61,079 bases of DNA from Solirubrobacter soli DSM 22325 (lineage in GTDB: Bacteria > Actinomycetota > Thermoleophilia > Solirubrobacterales > Solirubrobacteraceae): NCBI RefSeq assembly GCF_000423665.1, contig NZ_AUIK01000038.1, forward strand, positions 1-61,079, read 5' to 3'. Below, piece after piece: positions 23,043 to 30,884 of the stretch (position 1 is the stretch's first letter; the number at the start of each line of letters is the position of its first letter). Under the pieces are notes generated by a model. The model did not search any database, was not told the DNA's origin, and was given only the letters and a program-made list of their open reading frames with translations. The position numbers and the translations under genes were made by a program.

Positions 23043-24686
23043 GTGTTGCCTGCCCCTGTGACCCGAGCTTTCGCCGCAGCCGTTGCCGCCTTGCTGTTCC
23101 TCGCGCCCTCCGCGGTCGCGCAGGATCTGCCGATGAAGCTTCCGGGTGCGGTCACAGCCTCCGCTGCGCGTGCGGATCCTGACACCTGGATCGTCGGTGC
23201 CCGCGCCGGGAGGACGGCCACCGCGATCGCCCAGCGCTTCCACGCCCGCCAGTTCGGCTTCCCGCAGACCGGCAGCTACACGGTCGCGCGCGGCCAGGCG
23301 CGGGCGTTCGCGGCGGAGCTGAAGGCGCACAAGCTCCTGTACTACGCGGAGCCGAACGTGCTGCGGCGCACGCTGCGCGCGATTCCGGACGACCCGCTCT
23401 CGGGCCCGCCCAACGACTGGCGCAGGATCGTCGCCGACCCGGCGCTCACGCCGCCGCCGGTCACCCCGACGAGCCCGGCGATCGCGCTCGTGGACGCCGC
23501 GGCCGACATGACCCACCCCGAGTGGACGGGCGACCCGAACGTGGCCACGCTGCCCGGCACGCCGGTCACGGACTCGCACGGCACGGCGACGATGTCGGTC
23601 GCGGTCGCGCCGCAGAACGGGATCGGCATCCTCGGCGTGTGGCCGGGCGCGCGGGCGCTCAACGTCCCGCTGGCGACCGTCCCGGGGACCGATGGCGAGA
23701 TCAGCTGCGACGCCTCGGGCGACGGCATCGCCAAGGCCGTCCAGAACGGCGCGTCGGTGATCAACATGAGCTACAGCTCGCCGTCGCGGTGCGCGGCGGA
23801 GTGGGTGCAGATCTACTTCGCGATCGCCAAGGGGATCATCCCGGTCGCGGCCGCCGGCAACGAGTTCGAGGAGGGCAACCCGATCGAGTTCCCCGCCTCG
23901 CTCCCCCACGTCGTCACCGTCGCCGCGACGACCCGCGACGACAAGAGCGCGGAGTTCTCCAACGCCAACGCCGCGATCGATCTGAGCGCACCGGGTGTGG
24001 ACATCATGACCGCGGTCCCGCTCGCCCTCCCGGACCCCGACAAGGCCCAGGACGGCTACTCCGTGCAGAGCGGGACGAGCTTCAGCGCGCCGATGGTCTC
24101 GGCCGCGATCGCGTGGGTGCGCGCCGCGCGGCCCGACCTCACACCCGACCGCGTCGTCCAGGCGATCCGGCTGGGCGCGCGTGACGTCGAGAAGCCCGGT
24201 TGGGACCCGCTGACCGGCTTCGGCGTCCTCAACGTCGGCAACTCGCTCGATCTGCCCGAGAGCAAGCTGCCGATCCACGACCCGCTCGAGCCCAACGACA
24301 ACATCGTGTGGGTGGACGGGACCGCGTTCGGCAAGCCCGCCCCCGCGGTGTGGAACGGCGGGACGCCTGCCCGCGTCAACGGCCTGCTCGACAACCAGGA
24401 GGACCCAATCGACGTCTACCGGATCGTGATCCCGGGTCAGAAGACGGCCAAGATCTCCGTGATCCCGCGCTTCGGCGACCCGCAGGTGGAGGTCTTCACC
24501 TCCTCGGCGATCTCGGTCAATGACGAGGACCGCCGCGTCGCCTACGGGCACAAGGCCGGAGCGAAGAAGACCGAGCGCGTCTCCGTCCGCAACGGCGGCA
24601 AGAGCAAGCACTCGTACTACATCGCGATCAGGCCCCAGGGCAACTCGCGCTACCAGGAGCGCGAGTACACCCTGCGCGTCGGTTAA
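23043..24686 (+). CDS. Secreted S8-family serine protease (subtilase)
   Basis: This 547-residue preproprotein has a signal peptide (VTRAFAAAVAALLFLAPSAVAQ), an inhibitor-like pro region (about residues 50-105, with AFAAELKAHKLLYYAEPN), and a subtilisin domain. The triad is visible: Asp in AIALVDAAADMTHPEW, His in DSHGTATMSVAV and Ser in QSGTSFSAPMVSAAI. A C-terminal PPC-like domain follows (DPLEPNDNI ... DVYRIVIPGQKTA), common in exported proteases. GTG 23043 and GTG 23058 are both possible starts. The 3' end overlaps the convergent PEBP gene by 4 bp. Confidence 0.9.
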   Translation: MLPAPVTRAFAAAVAALLFLAPSAVAQDLPMKLPGAVTASAARADPDTWIVGARAGRTATAIAQRFHARQFGFPQTGSYTVARGQARAFAAELKAHKLLYYAEPNVLRRTLRAIPDDPLSGPPNDWRRIVADPALTPPPVTPTSPAIALVDAAADMTHPEWTGDPNVATLPGTPVTDSHGTATMSVAVAPQNGIGILGVWPGARALNVPLATVPGTDGEISCDASGDGIAKAVQNGASVINMSYSSPSRCAAEWVQIYFAIAKGIIPVAAAGNEFEEGNPIEFPASLPHVVTVAATTRDDKSAEFSNANAAIDLSAPGVDIMTAVPLALPDPDKAQDGYSVQSGTSFSAPMVSAAIAWVRAARPDLTPDRVVQAIRLGARDVEKPGWDPLTGFGVLNVGNSLDLPESKLPIHDPLEPNDNIVWVDGTAFGKPAPAVWNGGTPARVNGLLDNQEDPIDVYRIVIPGQKTAKISVIPRFGDPQVEVFTSSAISVNDEDRRVAYGHKAGAKKTERVSVRNGGKSKHSYYIAIRPQGNSRYQEREYTLRVG

Positions 24687-25240
24687 CCCGCTCGTTGGTA
24701 GGTGCCGGTGAAGGTGCCGCGCGCGAGCGCGCCCTTCAACTGCGCCTGGACCGCCTCCGGCGAGGCCCCCGGCTCGAGCGTCAGGCCCTTGTTGAGGGCG
24801 TAGAGGCTGAACGCGTAGTGGTGGGCGTCGTCGCCCTTGGGTGGGCACGGCGGCGTCCAGCCGACCTTGCCGGCCGAGTTCTTGCCTTCCTTCAGGCCGG
24901 CCGGGAACTCGCCGTTGGGGGCGAGGCCGCCGCCGGGGGCGGCGGAGATGCCCCACGCCGTCCAGTGGGTGAAGGTGCCGTTCGGCGCGTCCGGGTCCTG
25001 GACGACCAGCACGAGCTCGATCGCGCCTTCGGGCAGCCCGCGATACGCGAGCGTGGGCTTGGCGCCCGCCCCGTCACACGTGAGCTCCTTCGGGATCGCG
25101 CCGCCGTCCTTGAAGTTCGGCGACGTGAACTGGATCGTGTCCGGAGCTGTGGGGAGCGGTTCCTCGGGCTTGTCGTCGCCGCCGCAGCCCGCGAGGGCCA
25201 CGGCGGCACAGACGGCGGCTAGAGCTTTGCCGGCGCCCAC
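24683..25240 (-). CDS. YbhB/YbcL-type PEBP-like lipoprotein
   Basis: The 185-residue product begins with a lipoprotein signal (ALAAVCAAVALAGCGG, lipobox LAGC). The PEBP fold is recognised by FTSPNFKDGGAIPKELTCDG, LVLVVQDPDAPNGTFTHW and the C-terminal HHYAFSLYALNKGL. Family members bind phospholipids or small ligands, and bacterial function is unclear. Its start overlaps the thioredoxin reductase gene by 22 bp, making it the last gene of a four-gene operon. Confidence 0.85.
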   Translation of the reverse strand: MGAGKALAAVCAAVALAGCGGDDKPEEPLPTAPDTIQFTSPNFKDGGAIPKELTCDGAGAKPTLAYRGLPEGAIELVLVVQDPDAPNGTFTHWTAWGISAAPGGGLAPNGEFPAGLKEGKNSAGKVGWTPPCPPKGDDAHHYAFSLYALNKGLTLEPGASPEAVQAQLKGALARGTFTGTYQRAG

Positions 25241-26229
25241 TGCGCTTCCGCCAGGTCGCCCGTGCCCTCAAGGGCGGCCGGCGTAGGGACCGCGGGGTTG
25301 TCGCGCAGGTACCACTCGGCGTCGAGCGCGGCCATACAGCCGGAGCCCGCCGCGGTGACGGCCTGGCGGTAGGTGCTGTCGCACAGGTCGCCGGCGCCGA
25401 AGACGCCTGGGACGTTGGTGCGGGTGGACTTGCCCTCGGTCTGGACGTAGCCCTCGGCGTCGGTACCGACGACGCCCTGGACGATCTCGGACTGCGGCTC
25501 GTGGCCGATCGCGATGAACGCGCCCGCCATCGGCAGGTCCTCGGTCTCGCCGGTCTCGGTGTTGCGCAGGCGCGCCTTGCAGAGGACGCCGCTCTCGTCG
25601 GGCAGGAACTCGTCGACCGTGAACGGGGTCTTGAACTCGATGTTCTCGGTCGCGCGGGCGCGCTCGAGCATGATCTTCGACGCGCGGAACTCGTCGCGGC
25701 GGTGCACGATCACGACCTTCGAGGAGAACTTGGCGAGGAAGATGGCCTCCTCCATCGCCGAGTCGCCGCCGCCGACGATGATCGTCGCGCGGTCCTTGTA
25801 GAAGGCGGCGTCGCAGGTCGCGCAGTAGGAGACGCCGCGGCCGCCGAGCTCCTCCTCGCCGGGCACGCCGAGCTTCTTGTGCTCCGCGCCCATCGCGAGG
25901 ATCACCGCGCGCGCCTTGAACTCCTCGTCCTCGATCCAGACGGTGTGCGGCTCGCCGTCCTTGCCGGGCTCGAACTTCGTGGCGTTGTCGGTGATGAACC
26001 GCGTGCCGAAGCGCTCCGCCTGGTCGCGCAGGTCCTGCATCATCTCCGGACCCATGATCCCCTTCGGATACCCGGGGAAGTTCTCGACATCGGTGGTCTG
26101 CTGGAGCAGGCCGCCCCACAAGAAGCCCTCGATGACCAACGGGTTCAGATTGGCTCTAGCCGTGTACAGCGCCGCCGTGTAACCGGCCGGCCCTGAGCCG
26201 ATGATGATCACGTTCTCGACGTCTGCCAT
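25219..26229 (-). CDS. trxB: Thioredoxin reductase (NADPH)
   Basis: From ATG 26229 the protein has 336 residues. FAD binding: VIIIGSGPAGYTAALY at the N-terminus. Redox centre: SYCATCDAAFYKD (CATC). NADPH binding: ATIIVGGGDSAMEEAIFLA. FAD contact: VFGAGDLCDSTYRQAVTAAGSG near the end. It transfers electrons from NADPH to thioredoxin and so supports thiol homeostasis. GAAAGG precedes ATG 26229; an in-frame ATG at 26247 overlaps the upstream stop. It lies inside an operon of membrane and lipid-related genes, unlike the common trxB-trxA pair; no trxA is adjacent. Confidence 0.93.
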   Translation of the reverse strand: MADVENVIIIGSGPAGYTAALYTARANLNPLVIEGFLWGGLLQQTTDVENFPGYPKGIMGPEMMQDLRDQAERFGTRFITDNATKFEPGKDGEPHTVWIEDEEFKARAVILAMGAEHKKLGVPGEEELGGRGVSYCATCDAAFYKDRATIIVGGGDSAMEEAIFLAKFSSKVVIVHRRDEFRASKIMLERARATENIEFKTPFTVDEFLPDESGVLCKARLRNTETGETEDLPMAGAFIAIGHEPQSEIVQGVVGTDAEGYVQTEGKSTRTNVPGVFGAGDLCDSTYRQAVTAAGSGCMAALDAEWYLRDNPAVPTPAALEGTGDLAEAQWAPAKL

Positions 26230-26243
26230 GGTTGCCTTTCCGC

Positions 26244-27353
26244 TCACGCTTTACTTTGTATAGTAGCGCCGCGCTCGCGTTCGTTACGCCACTCCTCGAC
26301 ACGCGTCCGCAGCCGGAAGAACGCGATCACACCGGGCACCAGCGGCAGCCAGAACGTGAACGCCCGGAAGACGAGCACGGCCACCACGGCGAGCCCGGCG
26401 TCGATCCCGAACGCCGCGAACGCTCCGATCATGCCACCTTCCACCCCGCCCACTCCACCGGGGATCGGCAACAGGTTCCCGAGCATGCCGACGAAGAACG
26501 CCTGGATGAGGACCGCGACCGGAGGCGCGTCGCCGAACGCCTGGAACGCGGCCCAGAGGACGGCGATCTGGAAGAACCAGAACAGGATCGCGCCGAGCAG
26601 CGCGGGGTTGCGGGAGCGGATGTGGCGCAGCGCGTCGTGGAGGCCGGCGGACGTCGCGGCGGGGACGGTCGCCAGCTTCTTGGTCACGCGCCCGATCTGC
26701 CCGGTCCGCCTGGCGAAGCCGTCGAGGCGACGCTGGAGGTCGGTCGGGACGAGCAGGATCAGGCTCGTCAGCCCCATCAGGATCAGCGCGATCACGGCCG
26801 GGACCGCGGTCATCGTCAGCGGCGCCTCGCCGGGGAAGATCCCGAACTCGAGGCCGAAGCCGCAGATCACGACCGCCGCGGCGTACGGGAAGTAGGTCAG
26901 CACGAGGAAGCTGATCGTCTTGTCGGCGACCTCGCGCTTGCGCATCCCGGCCGCGCGCAGCGCCCACGCCTGCAGGACCAGCCCGCCCGCGCCCCCGGCG
27001 GCGAAGATCCGGCTCGCCGCGAGGCCCGCCATCGTGATCAGGTAGCTCTCGCGCCGGCCGATCCGCTCGACGTGCCCGAAGACCCCGCGGAACAGCTCGA
27101 CGTAGCCGCCGAACATGCCGAACGTGAGCGCGAACGCGAGCACGATCCAGCCCGGCGAGCCGTCCTCGATCCGGTTCCAGGTGTCCTCGAGGCCCGCGAG
27201 GCGCGGCAGCAGCAGGTAGAGCGCGAGGATCATCGCGGCCAGGAACCCGCACAGCGTCAGGATCGTCCGGCCGTTGAGCTCGAGGCCGCGGTCGTCGTCT
27301 TCCTCGTCGCCGGGCGGCTGCGCGTCCACCAGCTGCTCCGGCGCTTTGGTCAC
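26244..27353 (-). CDS. Flippase-like integral membrane protein (LPG synthase TM domain family)
   Basis: This 369-residue protein has about eight hydrophobic helices and the signatures AASRIFAAGGAGGLVLQAWAL and GMLGNLLPIPGGVGGVEGGMIG, characteristic of the UPF0104/lysylphosphatidylglycerol synthase transmembrane family. Members with an MprF catalytic domain add lysine to lipids; this one lacks that domain, so flipping or transporting a lipid or glycan precursor is more likely. The N-terminal 25 residues are acidic and cytoplasmic. Its start overlaps the PAP2 gene stop by 4 bp. Confidence 0.85.
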   Translation of the reverse strand: MTKAPEQLVDAQPPGDEEDDDRGLELNGRTILTLCGFLAAMILALYLLLPRLAGLEDTWNRIEDGSPGWIVLAFALTFGMFGGYVELFRGVFGHVERIGRRESYLITMAGLAASRIFAAGGAGGLVLQAWALRAAGMRKREVADKTISFLVLTYFPYAAAVVICGFGLEFGIFPGEAPLTMTAVPAVIALILMGLTSLILLVPTDLQRRLDGFARRTGQIGRVTKKLATVPAATSAGLHDALRHIRSRNPALLGAILFWFFQIAVLWAAFQAFGDAPPVAVLIQAFFVGMLGNLLPIPGGVGGVEGGMIGAFAAFGIDAGLAVVAVLVFRAFTFWLPLVPGVIAFFRLRTRVEEWRNERERGATIQSKA

Positions 27354-28279
27354 GCTTGCGCCTTGGCCTCGAGTGCCTGGAGTACTCGCGTGAGTGAGCG
27401 CGAGACCGGGATGAGCCGCGGCTGGGCGCGCTGGATCGTCTCCGCGAGCGCGAGCCCGGCCGCGAGGTCGACGACGTAATGCTCACCGAGGTAGACGAGC
27501 GCCATGCCGAGCGTGGCGGCGTAGGTCCACCCCAGCGCGCCCGCGACCTTGCCGGTGTCGCTGAGCACGTGCGCGGCCGTCACGGACGTGGCGAAGTGAA
27601 GCGAAGGCATGGCGGCCAGCGGATTCCCCCCGAGGACACCGTAGAGCGGCCCCCAGCTCTGCTTCCAGAACTGCTGTCCGTATTCGACCATCATGCGCCG
27701 CAGCTCCGGCGTGCGCCCGTCCTCCATCAGCCCCTGCTGCGCGGCGTACCACGGCGGGGCGGTGGGGATCGCCCAGTAGCCGATCACGCCGAGGTCGAAC
27801 GTGGCGTAGACCCGCGCCGCCGCCGCCGGGAACTGGTCGCGGTGCTTGAACAGCACGTACGCGACGGTCCCGTGCGGGAACGCGAACCAGACCCAGTGCG
27901 ACCAGACGAGCACCTTCTCCCACGTCCGGAAGCGGTCGGGGTGCGCGAGCCGCCGCTGCAGCCGCAGCGTGGGCGTCGTGCCGCGCCCGATGAACCGGTC
28001 CGCCTTGACGGGGTACTCCACGCGCACCCGCGCCATCAGCTTCTCGGGGTCGTCGTTGGGCATCTTGTACGTGACCAGGTACGCGTACATCTGCAGCGCG
28101 CACATCCCAACGTCCCGCGCGCGCGAGCGCGGGAACACGGCCAGGGCGAAGGGCGTCGCTGCGGCGGCGGTGATCACAACGGGGGGCTTTAGGCGGAGCC
28201 GGCGGCGGAGCAACGGCGCCGCTAGGCCGGCGGCGAGCACCGTGCAGGCGGCCGCGCGGATGGCGGTCGAGCGGGGCAC
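27350..28279 (-). CDS. PAP2-superfamily membrane phosphatase, inositol-phosphorylceramide-synthase-like
   Basis: The product is 309 residues with several hydrophobic helices. The PAP2 catalytic motifs are seen as AMPSLHFATSVTAAHVL (C2) and YLGEHYVVDLAAGLAL (C3). The spacing and the WVWFAFPHGTVAYV stretch resemble the AUR1/Ipt1-like branch that transfers phospho-head groups onto lipids or removes phosphates from them. It is first in a minus-strand operon with the flippase-like protein, trxB and the PEBP lipoprotein, which suggests envelope lipid handling. Confidence 0.82.
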   Translation of the reverse strand: MPRSTAIRAAACTVLAAGLAAPLLRRRLRLKPPVVITAAAATPFALAVFPRSRARDVGMCALQMYAYLVTYKMPNDDPEKLMARVRVEYPVKADRFIGRGTTPTLRLQRRLAHPDRFRTWEKVLVWSHWVWFAFPHGTVAYVLFKHRDQFPAAAARVYATFDLGVIGYWAIPTAPPWYAAQQGLMEDGRTPELRRMMVEYGQQFWKQSWGPLYGVLGGNPLAAMPSLHFATSVTAAHVLSDTGKVAGALGWTYAATLGMALVYLGEHYVVDLAAGLALAETIQRAQPRLIPVSRSLTRVLQALEAKAQA

Positions 28280-28327
28280 GGAGCGGCGAATATATCGGCG
28301 CGGGCGGACGGGGCAGGTTCGGGCAGC

Positions 28328-28364
28328 CCCCGTACGGGGTTATGGACCGCTGGTGAGAGCGGTC
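28328..28364. terminator. Two stacked palindromes beyond the amidotransferase gene
   Basis: CCCCGTACGGGG (28328-28339) is a perfect palindrome. GACCGCT/AGCGGTC (28345-28351 and 28358-28364) forms a 7-bp stem that overlaps the stop codon of the minus-strand gene ending at 28363. Their position between a gene end and the next gene start fits termination. Confidence 0.5.
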
Positions 28365-29103
28365 ATCCGACGGACGCCGGGACCCGCGCGGCTTCGGCCG
28401 TGAACGCGCGGACGACGCGGGAGCGCGGGTCGACCTCCGGGTGCCATTGGACACCCAGGGCCCATCGCGACTCCGGCACCTCGATCGCCTCGACGAGGTT
28501 GTCGAGCACGCTCCACCCCGAGGCGACGACGCCCTCGCCCAGCGCGGAGACCGCCTGGTGATGGTGGGACTTCGTTGCGTGACGGATCTCACCGCAGGCG
28601 CGGGCGGCGAGCGAGTTCGGCTCGAGCAGGACGTCGTGGTCGGCGTTGTCGAAGGAGCCGAGGGCGCGGCGGTGGTCGGTGTGGCCGACGTCGTCGGGGA
28701 GGTGCTGGACGAGCGTCCCGCCGAGCGCGACGTTGATCAGCTGCATACCGCGGCAGATGCCCAGCACCGGCAGGTCGCGCTCGAGCGCGCGCAGCGTCAA
28801 GGCGATCTCCGCGTGGTCGCGGTCCGGGCGGGTGTTGATCGTCTTCGGGTGGCGTTCGTCGCCGTATGTCTTCGGGTCGATGTCCGCGCCGCCGGCCAGG
28901 ACGAGGCCGTCGAGGCCCTCGAGCACGTCGTCCGGGTGGTCGGCGATCCAGGCGTCCGGCGGGACCATCAGCGCGACGGCGCCCGCCCGCTGCAGGGCGT
29001 CGACGTACGCCCGCGAGAGCAGGAAGGCCTCGCGATCCCATACCGTCCACCGGGCTCGTTCCAGCGCGGCACACAGTCCGATCCGTGGTCTGCGAGCGTG
29101 CAT
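28363..29103 (-). CDS. Class I glutamine amidotransferase-like hydrolase (peptidase C26, gamma-glutamyl-GABA hydrolase type)
   Basis: ATG 29103 (MHARRPRIGLCAALERARW) starts a 246-residue protein. The GATase1 triad is visible: Cys in VLGICRGMQLIN and His-x-Glu in GVQWHPEVD. The stretch LDGLVLAGGADIDPKTYGDE and SHHHQAV are typical of PuuD-like enzymes that hydrolyse gamma-glutamyl-GABA in putrescine breakdown. A link to the amine oxidase at 16554 is possible but they are not adjacent. It is divergent from the enoyl-CoA hydratase gene. Confidence 0.87.
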   Translation of the reverse strand: MHARRPRIGLCAALERARWTVWDREAFLLSRAYVDALQRAGAVALMVPPDAWIADHPDDVLEGLDGLVLAGGADIDPKTYGDERHPKTINTRPDRDHAEIALTLRALERDLPVLGICRGMQLINVALGGTLVQHLPDDVGHTDHRRALGSFDNADHDVLLEPNSLAARACGEIRHATKSHHHQAVSALGEGVVASGWSVLDNLVEAIEVPESRWALGVQWHPEVDPRSRVVRAFTAEAARVPASVG

Positions 29104-29140
29104 TCTCCTGGAACTACCCACCTTCACGAGGATCAAGACG

Positions 29141-29923
29141 ATGACAGTTCAGACCGAGCGCCACGGCGCGGTGATGACCATCAGGCTCGACCGCCCGGAG
29201 TCGATGAACGCCGTCAACCTCGAGCTCGGCAACGACCTGCTCCAGGCGCTCGGCGAGGCCGCGAACGACGACGAGGTCCGCTCCGTCCTGCTGACCGGCA
29301 ACGGTCGCGCGTTCTCCTCGGGCGCCGACCTGCGCTCCGGCTTCGAGCCGACCGAGAGCGGACATCCGAACGTCCAGAAGGCCCTGCTCGAGCGCTTTCA
29401 CCCCATCATCCTCGCCCTCCGCGAGATGCCGAAGCCGGTGGTCGCGGCCGTGAACGGCGCCGCGGCGGGCATCGGCTGCTCCTTCGCGCTGGCATGCGAC
29501 CTCATCATCGCGGGCGAGTCGGCGTATTTCCTGCTGGCGTTCGTGAACATCGGCCTCGTTCCCGACGGCGGCTCCTCGTTCCTCATCCCCGAGCGGGTCG
29601 GGTTCGCCCGCGCGGCGGAGATGGCGATGCTCGGCGAGCGCATCCCCGCGGCGAAGGCGGTCGAGTGGGGGCTGATCAACCGCGCCGTCAGTGACGAGAC
29701 GCTCATGGAGGACGCGGCGGCGCTCGCCGACCGGCTCGCGAAGGGCCCGACGCGCTCCTACGCCGGCACCAAGCGCCAGCTCAACGCCTGGCAGTTCTCC
29801 CGCATGCAGGCGCAGTTGGAGCTCGAGGCGGGCATCCAGCAGGAGATGGCGCAATCGCGCGACTTCGTGGAAGGAGTGGCGGCGTTCGTGGAGAAGCGTG
29901 AGGCCCGGTTCGACGGTCGCTGA
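29141..29923 (+). CDS. Enoyl-CoA hydratase/isomerase family protein
   Basis: The 260-residue product has the crotonase fold: VMTIRLDRPESMNAVN, the oxyanion-hole segment FSSGADLRSGF, and AAVNGAAAGIGCSFALACDLIIAGESAYF, with GLVPDGGSSFLIPERVG in the catalytic region. The first catalytic Glu position of hydratases appears as Val/Asp-containing sequence, so isomerase or another crotonase activity cannot be excluded. ATG 29141 has GAGGATC upstream. It stands alone between a divergent amidotransferase and the oxidase operon. Confidence 0.85.
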   Translation: MTVQTERHGAVMTIRLDRPESMNAVNLELGNDLLQALGEAANDDEVRSVLLTGNGRAFSSGADLRSGFEPTESGHPNVQKALLERFHPIILALREMPKPVVAAVNGAAAGIGCSFALACDLIIAGESAYFLLAFVNIGLVPDGGSSFLIPERVGFARAAEMAMLGERIPAAKAVEWGLINRAVSDETLMEDAAALADRLAKGPTRSYAGTKRQLNAWQFSRMQAQLELEAGIQQEMAQSRDFVEGVAAFVEKREARFDGR

Positions 29924-29949
29924 GCTGACCGCGCGGCGAAGGCGTCCAC

Positions 29950-30870
29950 TTGCTCCATATACTCCCGGCCCTCGTGCCTGAAGGACGATTCCGCCGGCTC
30001 CTGCTCGCGCTGCCCGCAGCGCTTGTCGCAGCCCTACTTGCCGCCCCAGCCGCCAACGCCGGCCTGCTGTTCCCTGAAGCGGGCGGCTCGCCGAACGCCG
30101 ACAGCATCAAGACGCTGTACATCATGGTCTTCGTGCTCGCGCTGTTCATCTTCGCGGGCGTCGAGGGCACGCTCCTGTACTCGCTCTGGAAGTACCGCGC
30201 CCGCAAGGGCCGCCAGGCGGCGCAGATCCACGGCAACACGAAGCTCGAGGTCGGCTGGACCGTGGGCGCGGCCGTGATCCTCATCTTCATCACCTTCTTC
30301 ACGTTCCTCAAGCTCGGCGCGATCAAGGATCCGAAGCCGTCCGTCGTCGACGCCAACGGCAACGCGGTCGCGATGACCGACAACATCCAGGTCGCTTCGA
30401 CCGACATGCCCGCGGTCAAGGGCCCGACGCTGAAGATCGCCGTCAACGGCCAGCAGTACGTGTGGCGCTACAGCTACCCCGGCAACGACCGGCTGCTCGT
30501 CTACACGGACATGGTCGTCCCGGTCGGCATGACCGTCCTGCTCGACATCACCGCCGACGACGTCGTCCACTCATGGTGGATCCCGAAGCTCGGCGGCAAG
30601 ATGGACGCCGTCCCCGGCTACACGAACAAGACCTGGTTCCAGATCCCGCCGAGCGCCCTCAAGGACGGGCAGAAGCAGGTGGTCTTCACGGGCCAGTGCG
30701 CCGAGCTGTGCGGCCGCAACCACGCGAACATGTACGGGCGCGTGATCGGGATGCGCATGGCGGACTACAAGAAGTGGTACGCGCAGAAGGTCCAGGAGGT
30801 CAAGACGGCCCGGACCGACGTCGCGAAGCAGCAGAAGGCCTTGCAGGCCGAACAGACCGAAGGCCAGTAA
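29950..30870 (+). CDS. ctaC: Cytochrome c oxidase subunit II (first oxidase, no haem domain)
   Basis: The 306-residue protein has a signal peptide, two membrane helices (TLYIMVFVLALFIFAGVEG and VGAAVILIFITFFTFLKL) and a periplasmic CuA cupredoxin domain. CuA ligands are visible: His in VVHSWWIP and the Cys-x3-Cys-x3-His-x2-Met set in CAELCGRNHANM (about residues 248-260). It accepts electrons from cytochrome c or a cupredoxin and passes them to subunit I. Start TTG 29950 has GAAGG 7 bases upstream; GTG 29974 is an alternative. Unlike the second subunit II at 38265, no cytochrome c domain is fused. Confidence 0.92.
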   Translation: MLHILPALVPEGRFRRLLLALPAALVAALLAAPAANAGLLFPEAGGSPNADSIKTLYIMVFVLALFIFAGVEGTLLYSLWKYRARKGRQAAQIHGNTKLEVGWTVGAAVILIFITFFTFLKLGAIKDPKPSVVDANGNAVAMTDNIQVASTDMPAVKGPTLKIAVNGQQYVWRYSYPGNDRLLVYTDMVVPVGMTVLLDITADDVVHSWWIPKLGGKMDAVPGYTNKTWFQIPPSALKDGQKQVVFTGQCAELCGRNHANMYGRVIGMRMADYKKWYAQKVQEVKTARTDVAKQQKALQAEQTEGQ

Positions 30871-30884
30871 GAGGGATCTGAACC

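Noticed and set aside
22962..24956. A 664-codon minus-strand frame across the subtilase
   Set aside because: It is the mirror of a protease with an intact triad and signal peptide, and lacks any domain.
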